From Mycobacterium sp. OAS707 (GTDB lineage: Bacteria > Actinomycetota > Actinomycetes > Mycobacteriales > Mycobacteriaceae): DNA of 64,000 nucleotides. This document shows, piece by piece, positions 22,338-30,468 of this stretch; positions within the stretch are counted from its first letter, which is position 1; each line of letters opens with the position of its first letter. The stretch spans positions 868,001 through 932,000 of the forward strand of contig NZ_JADBDS010000003.1 of assembly GCF_014873705.1 (NCBI RefSeq), read 5' to 3'. The notes under the pieces were generated by a model, which was not told where the DNA came from, searched no databases, and saw only the letters and a program-made list of their open reading frames with translations. A program made the translations under genes and the position numbers.

Positions 22338-23648
22338 ATGGCCGACCCCGACGATTCCATGCGGGGCGCCTTACACATCTGCGTCACGGCGATCGTCGCC
22401 GGCGTGCTCATCGGCTTCGTCGGCGGCGCGTTCCGCTGGTGTCTGCAGAGAGCCGATGAGCTGCGCATCGACGTCGTCGACTGGGCCCACAAACTGCCGG
22501 GCCCGGGTTGGCTGGTGCCGATGGCCGCCGCCGCGGCAGGCGCTGCCCTCGCCGCGCTGATCGTGCGGTGGGAGCCGTTGGCCGCGGGAAGCGGTATCCA
22601 GCATGTCGAGGCGGTGTTCCTGGGTGAGGCTCAGCCGCCGCTGATCCGACTGCTTCCCGCGAAGTTCGTCGGTGGCGTGCTGAGCATCGGGTCGGGACTC
22701 GTGCTGGGTCGCGAGGGTCCGACCGTGCATATGGGCGCGGCGATCGGAGCGGAGGCGGCACGCCGCGCCCGGCTACCCGACAGCGAGGTCCGGATGATGC
22801 AGACGGCGCTGGGCGGCGCCGGACTGGCGGTGGCGTTCAACGCACCGATCGGTGGCACCCTTTTCACGCTCGAAGAAGTCACCCAATCGTTTCGGCTGAA
22901 AACCGTTCTGGCGACATTGTTTTCAGCTGCCTCGGCCGTCGCTTGCTCGCGGCTGATATTGGGGAACCACGCCGATTTCGACGTCGAGTCCATCGGTGAT
23001 ACCGCCCTCGCCTGGCTGCCCCTTTTCGTGGTCTTCGGGTTGGTCACCGGTGGTCTGGGGGCCGTCTACAACTGGCTGGTGCTGTGGTTCCTCGATCACG
23101 TCGGCGCCGTTCGCCGGATCCCGACCCTGGCGAAGGCGGCCATCATCGGCGCCGTCATCGGGCTCGCGATGTTCGCCTACCCGTTCGCGGGCGGTGGCGG
23201 CGAGGACCTGACCCAGCGCATCCTCGGCGGACAGCACCTGGTCCTCTCCGCGGTCATCGCGATCCTTGCGGTGCGGTTCGTCGCTGGCCCGCTGTCCTAT
23301 TCGGCCGCGGTCCCCGGCGGTCTGTTCGCGCCACTGCTTGCGGTTGGCGCGCTGTGGGGGCTGTTGTTCGTCGGCGGATTCGACGCGGTATGGCCCGGCG
23401 ACGCAACGCAGTTGGCGGTGCCGATGGCGCTGGTCGGGATGGCGGCGTTCTTCGGGGCCACCGTGCGCGCACCCGTGACGGGCATGGTCGTCGTGACGGA
23501 GATGACGGCGACCACCGAGGTGCTCGTGCCGATGATGGCGGCGACCGCGGCGGCGGTGTTCGTCGCGTACCTCGTTGGCTCGCCGCCGATTTACGAGAGC
23601 CTGCGCGAGCGGATGTCCGACGCCACGCCCGACCGAGATCAGAGTTGA
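22338..23648 (+). CDS. ClC-family chloride channel/transporter
   Basis: 436 aa from the ATG at 22338; longer in-frame extensions run back into the thioesterase gene. Hydrophobic throughout, with the ClC signatures AAGSGIQHVEA (GSGIP variant), GLVLGREGPTVHMG (gating glutamate in GREGP), FTLEEVTQSF (the internal proton-path glutamate region) and VPGGLFAPLLAVG (GxFxP). No C-terminal CBS domains. Both the external and internal glutamates seem present, favouring a Cl-/H+ exchanger over a channel. Corresponds by neighbourhood to Rv0143c. Cytoplasmic membrane. Confidence 0.92.
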   Translation: MADPDDSMRGALHICVTAIVAGVLIGFVGGAFRWCLQRADELRIDVVDWAHKLPGPGWLVPMAAAAAGAALAALIVRWEPLAAGSGIQHVEAVFLGEAQPPLIRLLPAKFVGGVLSIGSGLVLGREGPTVHMGAAIGAEAARRARLPDSEVRMMQTALGGAGLAVAFNAPIGGTLFTLEEVTQSFRLKTVLATLFSAASAVACSRLILGNHADFDVESIGDTALAWLPLFVVFGLVTGGLGAVYNWLVLWFLDHVGAVRRIPTLAKAAIIGAVIGLAMFAYPFAGGGGEDLTQRILGGQHLVLSAVIAILAVRFVAGPLSYSAAVPGGLFAPLLAVGALWGLLFVGGFDAVWPGDATQLAVPMALVGMAAFFGATVRAPVTGMVVVTEMTATTEVLVPMMAATAAAVFVAYLVGSPPIYESLRERMSDATPDRDQS

Positions 23649-23706
23649 CGCACGGTTCTAGTCATTTCGCGTGCAACAACTCTGATCTGGGCGGAAGCTT
23701 TCGGCC

Positions 23707-24771
23707 ATGCCAACTACACACGCCACTTCACTGATAGACGGCGAGATCGTCGAGGAGAACGACCTCGGTTCGATCAGGCGGGTGACCGCTGACACGCTGC
23801 CGATCTTGTCGGGCCTCTCCATCAAGCGGATCGTCATCAACCCCGGCGCAATGCGAACCCCGCACTGGCACGCCGATTGCAACGAGCTCACCTACTGCGT
23901 GTCCGGCACGTCGTTCGTCTCGGTGCTCGACACCTACAGCAGGTTCTCCAGCTTCACGGTCAGCGCAGGCGAGATGTTCCACATCGACTCGGGCTCGCTG
24001 CACCACATCGAAAACGTCGGGCAGGAACCAGCCGAGTTCATCCTCGCCTTCCGCAGCGAGCGCCCCGAAGACTTCGGTCTGGCAGCGGCTTTCGGCGCGA
24101 TGACCGACGCTGTGCTCGGCAACACCTACGACCTGCCCGCCGCCGACTTCGCCAAGGTGCGTCGGGACACCACCGACCGCAAGTTGGCGGCACGCACCGG
24201 CGATCCGGTGGTTCCGGCGACCGCAGCGTTCGACGACCCACACAAGTTCGCGGTCGAGGCGCAGAGCCCGCCGATCGGCATCGCTGTCGGCTCCGCGCGG
24301 CTGGCCCGCCTGCAGTTCTGGCCGGCTCTGAAGGACCTGTCGATGTACTCGCTGCGCATCCGTTCCGACGGCATGCGTGAACCCCACTGGCATCCGATCA
24401 CCGCCGAGATGGGTTATGTGCACAAGGGTTCGGCGCGGATGACGGTGATGGATCCCGATGGGACGCTTGACACTTGGCGCCTGAAGGAGGGCGATGTGTA
24501 CTTCATTCCGCGCGCCTACCCGCACCACATCGAGGTCGTCGATGCGCCCGATATGCACTTCGCGATCTTCTTCGACCAGCCCACACCTGGCGACATCGGC
24601 TATCGCGCGTCGGCGAGTGCATACTCCCGCGAGGTGCTTGCCGCGACGTTCAACATGCACATCGACGACCTGCCGAACTTCCCGTTCACCAAGACCGATC
24701 CGCTCATCGTCACACGCAACAATCCCGTCGACGAATACGCAGTCGGAGAACGCCAATTACTTGACGGGTGA
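23707..24771 (+). CDS. Bicupin of the oxalate decarboxylase family
   Basis: 354 aa. Two cupin barrels are evident. The first has PHWHADCNELTY (H53, H55, E60) and a distal His pair near 99-100 (SLHHIEN); the second has PHWHPITAEMGY and AYPHHIEVV. Each has the 3His-1Glu pattern that binds Mn. The arrangement matches OxdC-type oxalate decarboxylases/oxidases, though the protein is slightly short and has no secretion signal, so a cytosolic cupin with another acid substrate is possible. Its last 15 bp overlap the convergent dps gene. Confidence 0.8.
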   Translation: MPTTHATSLIDGEIVEENDLGSIRRVTADTLPILSGLSIKRIVINPGAMRTPHWHADCNELTYCVSGTSFVSVLDTYSRFSSFTVSAGEMFHIDSGSLHHIENVGQEPAEFILAFRSERPEDFGLAAAFGAMTDAVLGNTYDLPAADFAKVRRDTTDRKLAARTGDPVVPATAAFDDPHKFAVEAQSPPIGIAVGSARLARLQFWPALKDLSMYSLRIRSDGMREPHWHPITAEMGYVHKGSARMTVMDPDGTLDTWRLKEGDVYFIPRAYPHHIEVVDAPDMHFAIFFDQPTPGDIGYRASASAYSREVLAATFNMHIDDLPNFPFTKTDPLIVTRNNPVDEYAVGERQLLDG

Positions 24772-25314
24772 CTTCTTCTTCGCCTTGGTTGCAGCGGCCC
24801 GCTCGGTCCGTGCGCCCTCGTTGGCCAACTGACCGCCGGAGTTTTCCAGATGCGCACGCACGAACCACTGGAACTTCTCCAACTCGCCTGCGTGGCTGAT
24901 GATCATGTCCTGGGAAACCAGGTCGAGATCTTCCAGCGTCTCGATGCACTTGCGGGTGTCCTCGATCACGCCGGTGTACACCAGGTCGAGCGCTGCGAGA
25001 TGCGCCTGCACCGTGTCACGCTCGACGGAGTAGTCGTCCCAGGTGCGGTCCTTGATGATCGCGCCGGGGGTGCCCTGCGGCGACTTACCAAGTGCCGCAA
25101 TGCGTTCGGCGACTTCGTCGGCGTACCCACGGACCAGATCGACCTGGGGATCGATCATTTCGTGTACGCCGATGAAGTTGGGGCCGACAACGTTCCAGTG
25201 CACGTGCTTGAGCGTGAGGTGCAGGTCGTTGTACGTGCTGAGCTGCTTCTGCAGCAAGTCGGCGACCTTGTTGCCGTCTTTCTCGGACATGCCGGGGATG
25301 GTGAACTCAGTCAT
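24757..25314 (-). CDS. dps: Dps-family DNA-protecting ferritin
   Basis: 185 aa. The Dps four-helix bundle is clear: LKHVHWNVVG and VHEMIDPQVDLVRGYADEVA supply the His, Asp and Glu residues of the intersubunit ferroxidase site. The C-terminal tail is Lys-rich (ATKAKKKSPVK), as in M. smegmatis Dps1, where it binds DNA. The dodecamer oxidises Fe(II) with peroxide, stores iron and compacts DNA. It is the last gene of a minus-strand run DUF427-AlkA-Dps with short gaps, and it overlaps the convergent bicupin by 15 bp. Confidence 0.95.
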   Translation of the reverse strand: MTEFTIPGMSEKDGNKVADLLQKQLSTYNDLHLTLKHVHWNVVGPNFIGVHEMIDPQVDLVRGYADEVAERIAALGKSPQGTPGAIIKDRTWDDYSVERDTVQAHLAALDLVYTGVIEDTRKCIETLEDLDLVSQDMIISHAGELEKFQWFVRAHLENSGGQLANEGARTERAAATKAKKKSPVK

Positions 25315-25353
25315 GCGCGACGGGTACCCGGACCCGCGCGGCGGTAATCGTGG

Positions 25354-26259
25354 CTAGAGCGCACGCAGCTTCGGTATCGCTTGCCGCGCCGCCCGCCGCG
25401 GGGCGTGTGCAGGACCGGTGACCTCGAGCAGCCGGACGGCCCGATGGCGATGCGGCCGCAGCGGCTCGAGCAGTTTCTCCATCGCCGGGTCGTCGATCGG
25501 ATGGCCGAGCAGCCGCCAGCCGACCATCGAGGCGAGATGGTAGTCACCGACACTCAGCGCGTCGGCGTCGCCGAATGCCCGCTGAGCCGTCTCCGCCGCC
25601 GTCCATATGCCGACGCCGGGCAGCGACATCAGCGCTGTTCGGGCGTCCTCGGGCGCACGGGTACAGAGCCGCTCCAGCGAATCCGCCCGCTGCGCACAAC
25701 CGACGATGGTGCGGGCCCGGCCCGGGTCGACGTTGGCGCGGTGGAACTCCCACGACGGGACGCGCCGCCATACCTCGCCTGGCGGCGGTACCCGCATGTG
25801 GGCTGGCGCAGGCCCCGGCGCAGGCGAGCCGAACTTGGTGACCAGCGCGCGCCACGCACGACGCGCGTCCATGCCGTACACCCGCTGCTCGAGGATGGCG
25901 GGAACCAACGCCTCGAGCACCCGGCCCGTCCGGCCGAGTCGCAGGTGCGGCACCGACCGGTGTGCGGCAGCGATCGTCGGCTCAGTCGGCGCGAACCCCG
26001 ACGCATCGTCGTCGGCGCCGAGCAGCGCTGGCAGCGATTCGACGAATTCGGTTGCGCCCGTTCCCCATACCTCACATTCGACGGTGTCGGGCGCCGACTT
26101 CGTGAGGCGCGCGGTGACCGGCCCGCTGCCCATCAGCGTGGTTCGCCAGATCGCCCCGTCGGCAGCGTCGTGATAGCAGGGATCGCCGCGACCGCGGCGC
26201 AACGGCGCCAGCGTCAGGCCCGGGCTGGCCGGCCCGTCGAAGCTGACCGACGTGTGCAC
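25354..26259 (-). CDS. AlkA-like DNA-3-methyladenine glycosylase (HhH-GPD)
   Basis: 301 aa from GTG. The C-terminal two-thirds have the HhH-GPD fold: LVPAILEQRVYG (helix preceding the hairpin), the hairpin LPGVGIWTAAETAQRAFGDA and the following SVGDYHLASMVG with the catalytic Asp. The usual QQ of the helix motif is EQ here. It should remove alkylated bases by monofunctional glycosylase chemistry. Corresponds by context to Rv0142. Nine bases separate it from the upstream DUF427 gene and 39 bp from dps downstream, suggesting one transcript. Confidence 0.82.
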   Translation of the reverse strand: MHTSVSFDGPASPGLTLAPLRRGRGDPCYHDAADGAIWRTTLMGSGPVTARLTKSAPDTVECEVWGTGATEFVESLPALLGADDDASGFAPTEPTIAAAHRSVPHLRLGRTGRVLEALVPAILEQRVYGMDARRAWRALVTKFGSPAPGPAPAHMRVPPPGEVWRRVPSWEFHRANVDPGRARTIVGCAQRADSLERLCTRAPEDARTALMSLPGVGIWTAAETAQRAFGDADALSVGDYHLASMVGWRLLGHPIDDPAMEKLLEPLRPHRHRAVRLLEVTGPAHAPRRAARQAIPKLRAL

Positions 26260-26268
26260 CCGTTCAGG

Positions 26269-26643
26269 CTATGTGACGGTGATGTCGGCCTTGTCCGGAT
26301 AGAACGCGACATGTCCCGCGATCTGCGCGACCGCCGGATACGGCTGCTGGTAGGTCCAGATCACGTCGTCGACGGTCGCGCCCGCCTCGGTGACGACGTG
26401 GTAGTAGCTGGCGTCGCCCTTGAACGGGCAGTACGTCTCGGTGTCGCTGGCCTTCAGTCGCGCGGCCACAACGTCGTGCAGCGGGATGTACTGCACGGCG
26501 GGATAGGTGGATTCCTGCAACGTCAGCGCGTCGTCGGTTTCGGCGACCAGGTCGCCGTTCACGCGCACGGTCACATGCTTGCCCGTCGGTTCGACGGTGA
26601 TCGGATGCGCTTCGGTGGGCTCGAGTACAGGTCGGTCGGTCAT
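26269..26643 (-). CDS. DUF427 protein
   Basis: 124 aa from the ATG at 26643; the frame is open much further upstream but there it lies antisense to the SRPBCC gene. The sequence has the DUF427 hallmarks ESTYPAVQYIPLHDV, TYCPFKGDASYY (the conserved CPFKG-x-A-x-Y core) and a C-terminal AGHVAFYPDKADI. The family is small and soluble with no firm biochemical role. Corresponds by context to Rv0140. First gene of a likely operon with the AlkA-like glycosylase and dps. Confidence 0.88.
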   Translation of the reverse strand: MTDRPVLEPTEAHPITVEPTGKHVTVRVNGDLVAETDDALTLQESTYPAVQYIPLHDVVAARLKASDTETYCPFKGDASYYHVVTEAGATVDDVIWTYQQPYPAVAQIAGHVAFYPDKADITVT

Positions 26644-26690
26644 AACTGAGCCAACGTCGGCACAACGGCCGCTGTTCCGCAAAGCCGTCG

Positions 26691-26703
26691 CTACGATCGC
26701 CCC
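26691..26703 (+). promoter_or_regulatory. Leaderless -10 promoter of the SRPBCC gene
   Basis: TACGAT at 26691-26696 fits the mycobacterial -10 TAnnnT and lies 7 bp before the ATG at 26704, the spacing expected if transcription starts at the initiation codon. Confidence 0.45.
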
Positions 26704-27171
26704 ATGACTGATCAAGGTGCCGCCTGCGCACAGGCCGAGGTGACCATCAGTGCCGACCCCGAGCGGGTGTATCACCTGATCACCGATCTCTCCACGCTTG
26801 CCGCATGCGCCGAAGAGGCCGCAGCGATGAAATGGCTGAAGGGCGACTCGGCGCGGCCCGGCGCGGTGTTCAAGGGGACGAACCGCAACGGAATCCGGCG
26901 GTGGAGCACCAAGTGCACCGTCACCGACGCCGAACCCGGTCGGGCGTTCGCCTTCGACGTCGGCTATTTCGGGATCCCCGTCGCGCACTGGCGCTACGAC
27001 ATAACTGCCGCAGGCGACGGCTGTCGACTGACCGAACGCATGTGGGACCGCCGGCCCGGCTGGTTCGTGAAGCCCGGCGGCCTGGCCACCGGGGTGATGG
27101 ACCGCCCCTCGGCCAACACCGAGCACATCAGGCTGACGTTGCAGCGGCTGAAGGAGAAGGCCGAAAGCTAG
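26704..27171 (+). CDS. SRPBCC-family (polyketide cyclase-like) protein
   Basis: 155 aa. The START/Bet v 1-like fold is suggested by the opening AEVTISADPERVYHLITDLS, a central WSTKCTVTDAEPGRAFAFDV and the C-terminal helix LTLQRLKEKAE. Members bind hydrophobic ligands in a deep cavity; many are uncharacterised in mycobacteria. By context it matches Rv0141c only loosely. It is divergent from DUF427 (60 bp) and its stop overlaps the convergent flavin oxidase by 4 bp. Function unassigned beyond the fold. Confidence 0.8.
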   Translation: MTDQGAACAQAEVTISADPERVYHLITDLSTLAACAEEAAAMKWLKGDSARPGAVFKGTNRNGIRRWSTKCTVTDAEPGRAFAFDVGYFGIPVAHWRYDITAAGDGCRLTERMWDRRPGWFVKPGGLATGVMDRPSANTEHIRLTLQRLKEKAES

Positions 27172-28550
27172 TGCGGGCGGCCTGCGATCTTGTCGGCGAT
27201 GACCGCGATCGGTGACGTCGTCTGTCGCCCCCGCGCCTCGTGCCAGTCGGCGGCCTTGTAGGCGAGGTACATGCCGCGTACTCCGATCCAGCGCAGCGGC
27301 TCGGGTTCCCAGTTGCGTGACCGATGGCCGACCCACGGCAGCTCGGTGAGCGGGCTGCGCTGATCGCACACCAGGTCTGCCAGGGTGCGGCCGGCGAGGT
27401 TGGTCGCGGTGACGCCATGGCCGACGTAGCCGCCCGCCCAGCCGAGACCCGTCGACTTGTCGAGCACGATCCCGGCCTCCCAGTCACGCGGCACCGCAAG
27501 TACACCGCACCAGCCGTGCGCGATCGGGACGTCGCGAACCTGCGGCAGGATCGCGTGCAGTGTCGCGGTCAGGTGCTCGATGGTGCGCTGGGGCACCGCG
27601 CCGTCGACGTCGGTGCGAGACGCGTATCGATACGGCACGCTGCGACCGCCGATCGCGATCCTGTTGTCGACGGTGCGCTGGGCGTAGAAGAACCCGTGCG
27701 CGGTGTCGCCGACGGTTTCGCGGCCGTCCCAGCCGATCGATGCCCACACGCTCTCGGAAATCGGATCGGTGGCGATCATCGAGCTGTTCATCGGAAGCCA
27801 GCGGCGACGCAGTCCCCGCATCCGCGCGGTGAAGCCCTCCGTGGCGCGCAGCACGATCGGCGCGCTGACGGTGCCGAGGGGCGTGACTGCGCGGCCGGAC
27901 GCGATCTCGGTGACCGGCGACTTCTCGTAGATGTCGACGCCTAGCCGGGCGACGGTATCGGCCAGACCGCGCGCCAGTTGCGCAGGCTGGATCCGCGCAC
28001 AGTGTGGTGTGTAGTAGGCCGAAACCACACCGTCGAACTGAATGCGTTGGGCGGCTTCGGTTTTGGTCAAAGGCGCGATGCCGTCGACCTTCCAGTTGAG
28101 TTCCTCGTCGATCTCGGCGGCCAGTCGGACTGCCTGCGCAGCATTGCGGGCGATCTGCATGGTGCCGCCCTTGACGATGCCCGCGTCGATCCCCTCAGCC
28201 GTCGTGATGTCGATGACTTCGTCGATGGCCTCGTTGAGCGCCTGCTGCCACGCCAGCACGCGCTCGCGCCCGTGCTGCTGGGCCATCCGGTTGCGGTCGC
28301 CGGGAACCAGGCCGGAGAGCCAGCCACCGTTACGACCCGACGCGCCGAAGCCGGCGAAGCGGGCCTCGAGGACGACGATGCGCAGCGAGGGATCGGCCCG
28401 CTTCAGGTAATACGCCGTCCACAACCCGGTGTATCCGGCGCCGACGATGCACACATCGGCGTCGCGGTGTCCTGGCAGCGGTGGCCGCGATGAGGGGTAG
28501 TCGGTGAACCAATTCGAGACGCGACCGTTGACCGGACCTGCTGTGGACAC
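27168..28550 (-). CDS. FAD-dependent oxidoreductase of the DAO family
   Basis: 460 aa from the GTG at 28550 (VSTAGPVNGRVSNWF); the frame stays open upstream but that part is antisense to the DUF4262 gene. An FAD Rossmann motif VCIVGAGYTGLWTAYYLKR is followed by FGASGRNGGWLSG, typical of the D-amino acid/gamma-glutamylputrescine oxidase (DadA/PuuB-like) group, and GLGWAGGYVGHGVTATNLAG near the C terminus closes the flavin site. It likely oxidises an amine or amino acid. No signal peptide. Divergent from the tandem DUF4262 genes. Confidence 0.88.
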   Translation of the reverse strand: MSTAGPVNGRVSNWFTDYPSSRPPLPGHRDADVCIVGAGYTGLWTAYYLKRADPSLRIVVLEARFAGFGASGRNGGWLSGLVPGDRNRMAQQHGRERVLAWQQALNEAIDEVIDITTAEGIDAGIVKGGTMQIARNAAQAVRLAAEIDEELNWKVDGIAPLTKTEAAQRIQFDGVVSAYYTPHCARIQPAQLARGLADTVARLGVDIYEKSPVTEIASGRAVTPLGTVSAPIVLRATEGFTARMRGLRRRWLPMNSSMIATDPISESVWASIGWDGRETVGDTAHGFFYAQRTVDNRIAIGGRSVPYRYASRTDVDGAVPQRTIEHLTATLHAILPQVRDVPIAHGWCGVLAVPRDWEAGIVLDKSTGLGWAGGYVGHGVTATNLAGRTLADLVCDQRSPLTELPWVGHRSRNWEPEPLRWIGVRGMYLAYKAADWHEARGRQTTSPIAVIADKIAGRPH

Positions 28551-28630
28551 CGTCCGATTCTGGCAGGCACGCGGACTTGTCGGACCGCGGGTGCAAGCTG
28601 TGCTCCAACGACGACTACGAGAGGCGCGGC

Positions 28631-29107
28631 ATGTGCTGGTTGTGCGATCACCCCGAAGCGACGCGCGACGACTACTACGACTTGTTGCAGGGAAGGATCC
28701 GCAAGGACGGCTGGACGGTGCAGTACGTCGAAAGTGACCGCAGGCCATACGCTTACACGGTCGGACTGCACGACTGGGACGTGCCCGAGCTACTCATCAC
28801 CGGGGTATCCCGACAGCGCGCACTGCGGCTGCTGAACACAGCGGCCCGCAAGCTGGTCAGCGGTGAGGTGATGACTCCCGGACAGCAGGTCTCGCTGCCT
28901 GAGGGCCCTCTGATCGAGGTCGTCGAGGTGAACCATCCGGATGCCCACATGGGCTGGGCGGTGGCGTTCGGGGGACCGGAGATCAACGCACTGCAATTGG
29001 TATGGGCCGACGGTCGAGGGCGCTGGCCCTGGTCGGCGGAGTTCGCCGACGGACGCGCGACGCAACCGGTGCTGGGTTGTCGGACCCCGAGCGCAAGCTG
29101 GCCGTAA
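28631..29107 (+). CDS. DUF4262 protein, first of a tandem pair
   Basis: 158 aa from the ATG at 28631, preceded by AGAGG at a 7-bp spacing and chosen because the paralogue downstream also begins MCW-x-CD. The family core is visible: YAYTVGLHDWDVPELLITG, PEGPLIEVVEVNHPDAHMGW and ALQLVWADGRGRWPW. The N-terminal MCWLCDHP puts a CxxC directly at the start, perhaps a metal or redox site. Function unknown. The two copies share the same block order and are separated by 21 bp, so they form an operon made by duplication. Confidence 0.82.
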   Translation: MCWLCDHPEATRDDYYDLLQGRIRKDGWTVQYVESDRRPYAYTVGLHDWDVPELLITGVSRQRALRLLNTAARKLVSGEVMTPGQQVSLPEGPLIEVVEVNHPDAHMGWAVAFGGPEINALQLVWADGRGRWPWSAEFADGRATQPVLGCRTPSASWP

Positions 29108-29128
29108 CTACGACAGGAAGGTGCGGTC

Positions 29129-29617
29129 ATGTGCTGGCAATGCGACAACCCCAACGGCACCACCGAGGAGTACCTCGACGAACTCCGCGCGTCGGTCCGG
29201 TTGCACAGTTGGGTGGTGCAGGGCGTCGAAGACGACCGGCTGCCGTTCGCCTACACGATCGGGCTGCACGACCGCGGGCTGCCCGAACTGCTGGTGACCG
29301 GGCTGCCGCAGGACAGCGCGGCGGGTCTGCTGAACGATGTCGCGGCGGCCGCGGTGGGCGGTCGCGTTTTCCAACCCGGCGCGCACATTGCGGTAGGCGA
29401 TGGCCCGCTGCTGGAGATCGTCGAGGTGGACAACCCCGACGCGCACCTGAATTTTGCTGTGGCACTGGGCGGTCCGGATATCCGGGCGTTGCAGCTGGTC
29501 TGGTGCGACGACCGCGGCCGCTGGCCGTGGGCTGCCGGGTGGGGTCCCGGCCAGCTTCGGCAACCGGTACTGGGAAAACGCGCGCTCAGAAGGCGTAGCG
29601 GTGGTACTGGGCCATGA
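29129..29617 (+). CDS. DUF4262 protein, second of a tandem pair
   Basis: 162 aa, ATG preceded by AGGAAGG at a suitable spacing. It starts MCWQCDNPNG, with the same CxxC as its upstream paralogue, and keeps FAYTIGLHDRGLPELLVTG, LLEIVEVDNPDAHLNF and ALQLVWCDDRGRWPW. The final 32 bp overlap the convergent methyltransferase gene; the ending GKRALRRRSGGTGP has no parallel in the first copy and may be a read-through of an original shorter C terminus. Function unknown. Confidence 0.8.
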   Translation: MCWQCDNPNGTTEEYLDELRASVRLHSWVVQGVEDDRLPFAYTIGLHDRGLPELLVTGLPQDSAAGLLNDVAAAAVGGRVFQPGAHIAVGDGPLLEIVEVDNPDAHLNFAVALGGPDIRALQLVWCDDRGRWPWAAGWGPGQLRQPVLGKRALRRRSGGTGP

Positions 29618-30404
29618 AGCGAAGGGCGGGAACGATTTTCATCGTCTTGAGCGTCCACCGGTAATACCAGGACACGTGCTCGAATGCATCCGATTCGAGG
29701 GCCGATACCCATGACAACAGTCGTACCCCGGGCACCGCCTCGGTGATGTCATCGGGCCCGTCGATGCCCCAGTGCAGCGTCGCTCCAGAGCGCCGTACCA
29801 CGGTGTTCGTCCACTGCGACTTGATGCCAAGGCGGTTGAACGCATCGAACTGCAGTTCGCCGGACGGCGCGTGGTCCACGACACGACGCAGCAGTGCGAC
29901 GCCGTCCTGTTCGGTCAGGTACATGGTCAGGCCCTCGCCGATCATCAAAGTCGGCCGGTCGCAAGGAATCTCCGCGAACCAGGCCGGGTCGGTGACCGAG
30001 CCCGCGATCACGTGGTAGTGGTCGTGGCTCGGGTAGAGCTGCCGGCGCAGGTGGGCGACGTCGGGATAGTCGATGTCGTACCACTCGACACCGGGTCCCG
30101 GTGCCAGCCGGAAGAAGCGGGCGTCAAGGCCGCAGCCGAGGTGCAGCACAACGGCTTCGGGGTGCACCGCGAGGAACTGTCGTGCCCAAAGGTCGAAGTG
30201 TGCGCTGCGGGTGGTCACCGCGGGCGAGTTCCTCGCCGTGATCGACGTCTTCTTCCAGTCGTAGTCGATGCGGTCGACGATCTCCTTCGCGAACCGGTCG
30301 CCGAGGATCGGATGCTCGAGGTCGGCGTCCACCGCCTTGGCGTAGAAGGTCGCCAGCATCGTTTGCGGTGCACCGGAAAGGTCGACGCGCAGTTTCTCCG
30401 TCAC
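29586..30404 (-). CDS. LCM-family class I SAM-dependent methyltransferase
   Basis: 272 aa. The mix of VVLHLGCGLDARFFRL (SAM motif I), WYDIDYPDVAHLRRQLYP (acidic loop) and PTLMIGEGLTMYLTE identifies the leucine carboxyl methyltransferase/polyketide O-methyltransferase family that is expanded in mycobacteria (Rv0145/Rv0146 group, located near ClC in M. tuberculosis). Methylates an unknown carboxyl or hydroxyl. It faces the second DUF4262 gene and is 64 bp from the end of the epimerase upstream on the same strand. Confidence 0.87.
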   Translation of the reverse strand: MTEKLRVDLSGAPQTMLATFYAKAVDADLEHPILGDRFAKEIVDRIDYDWKKTSITARNSPAVTTRSAHFDLWARQFLAVHPEAVVLHLGCGLDARFFRLAPGPGVEWYDIDYPDVAHLRRQLYPSHDHYHVIAGSVTDPAWFAEIPCDRPTLMIGEGLTMYLTEQDGVALLRRVVDHAPSGELQFDAFNRLGIKSQWTNTVVRRSGATLHWGIDGPDDITEAVPGVRLLSWVSALESDAFEHVSWYYRWTLKTMKIVPALRFMAQYHRYAF

Positions 30405-30468
30405 GTCGTCGACGTTAGTGGGGCGCCAAGGCCGAAGGCCAGCGACTAAACGGCTCTCGGCGCGCCGT

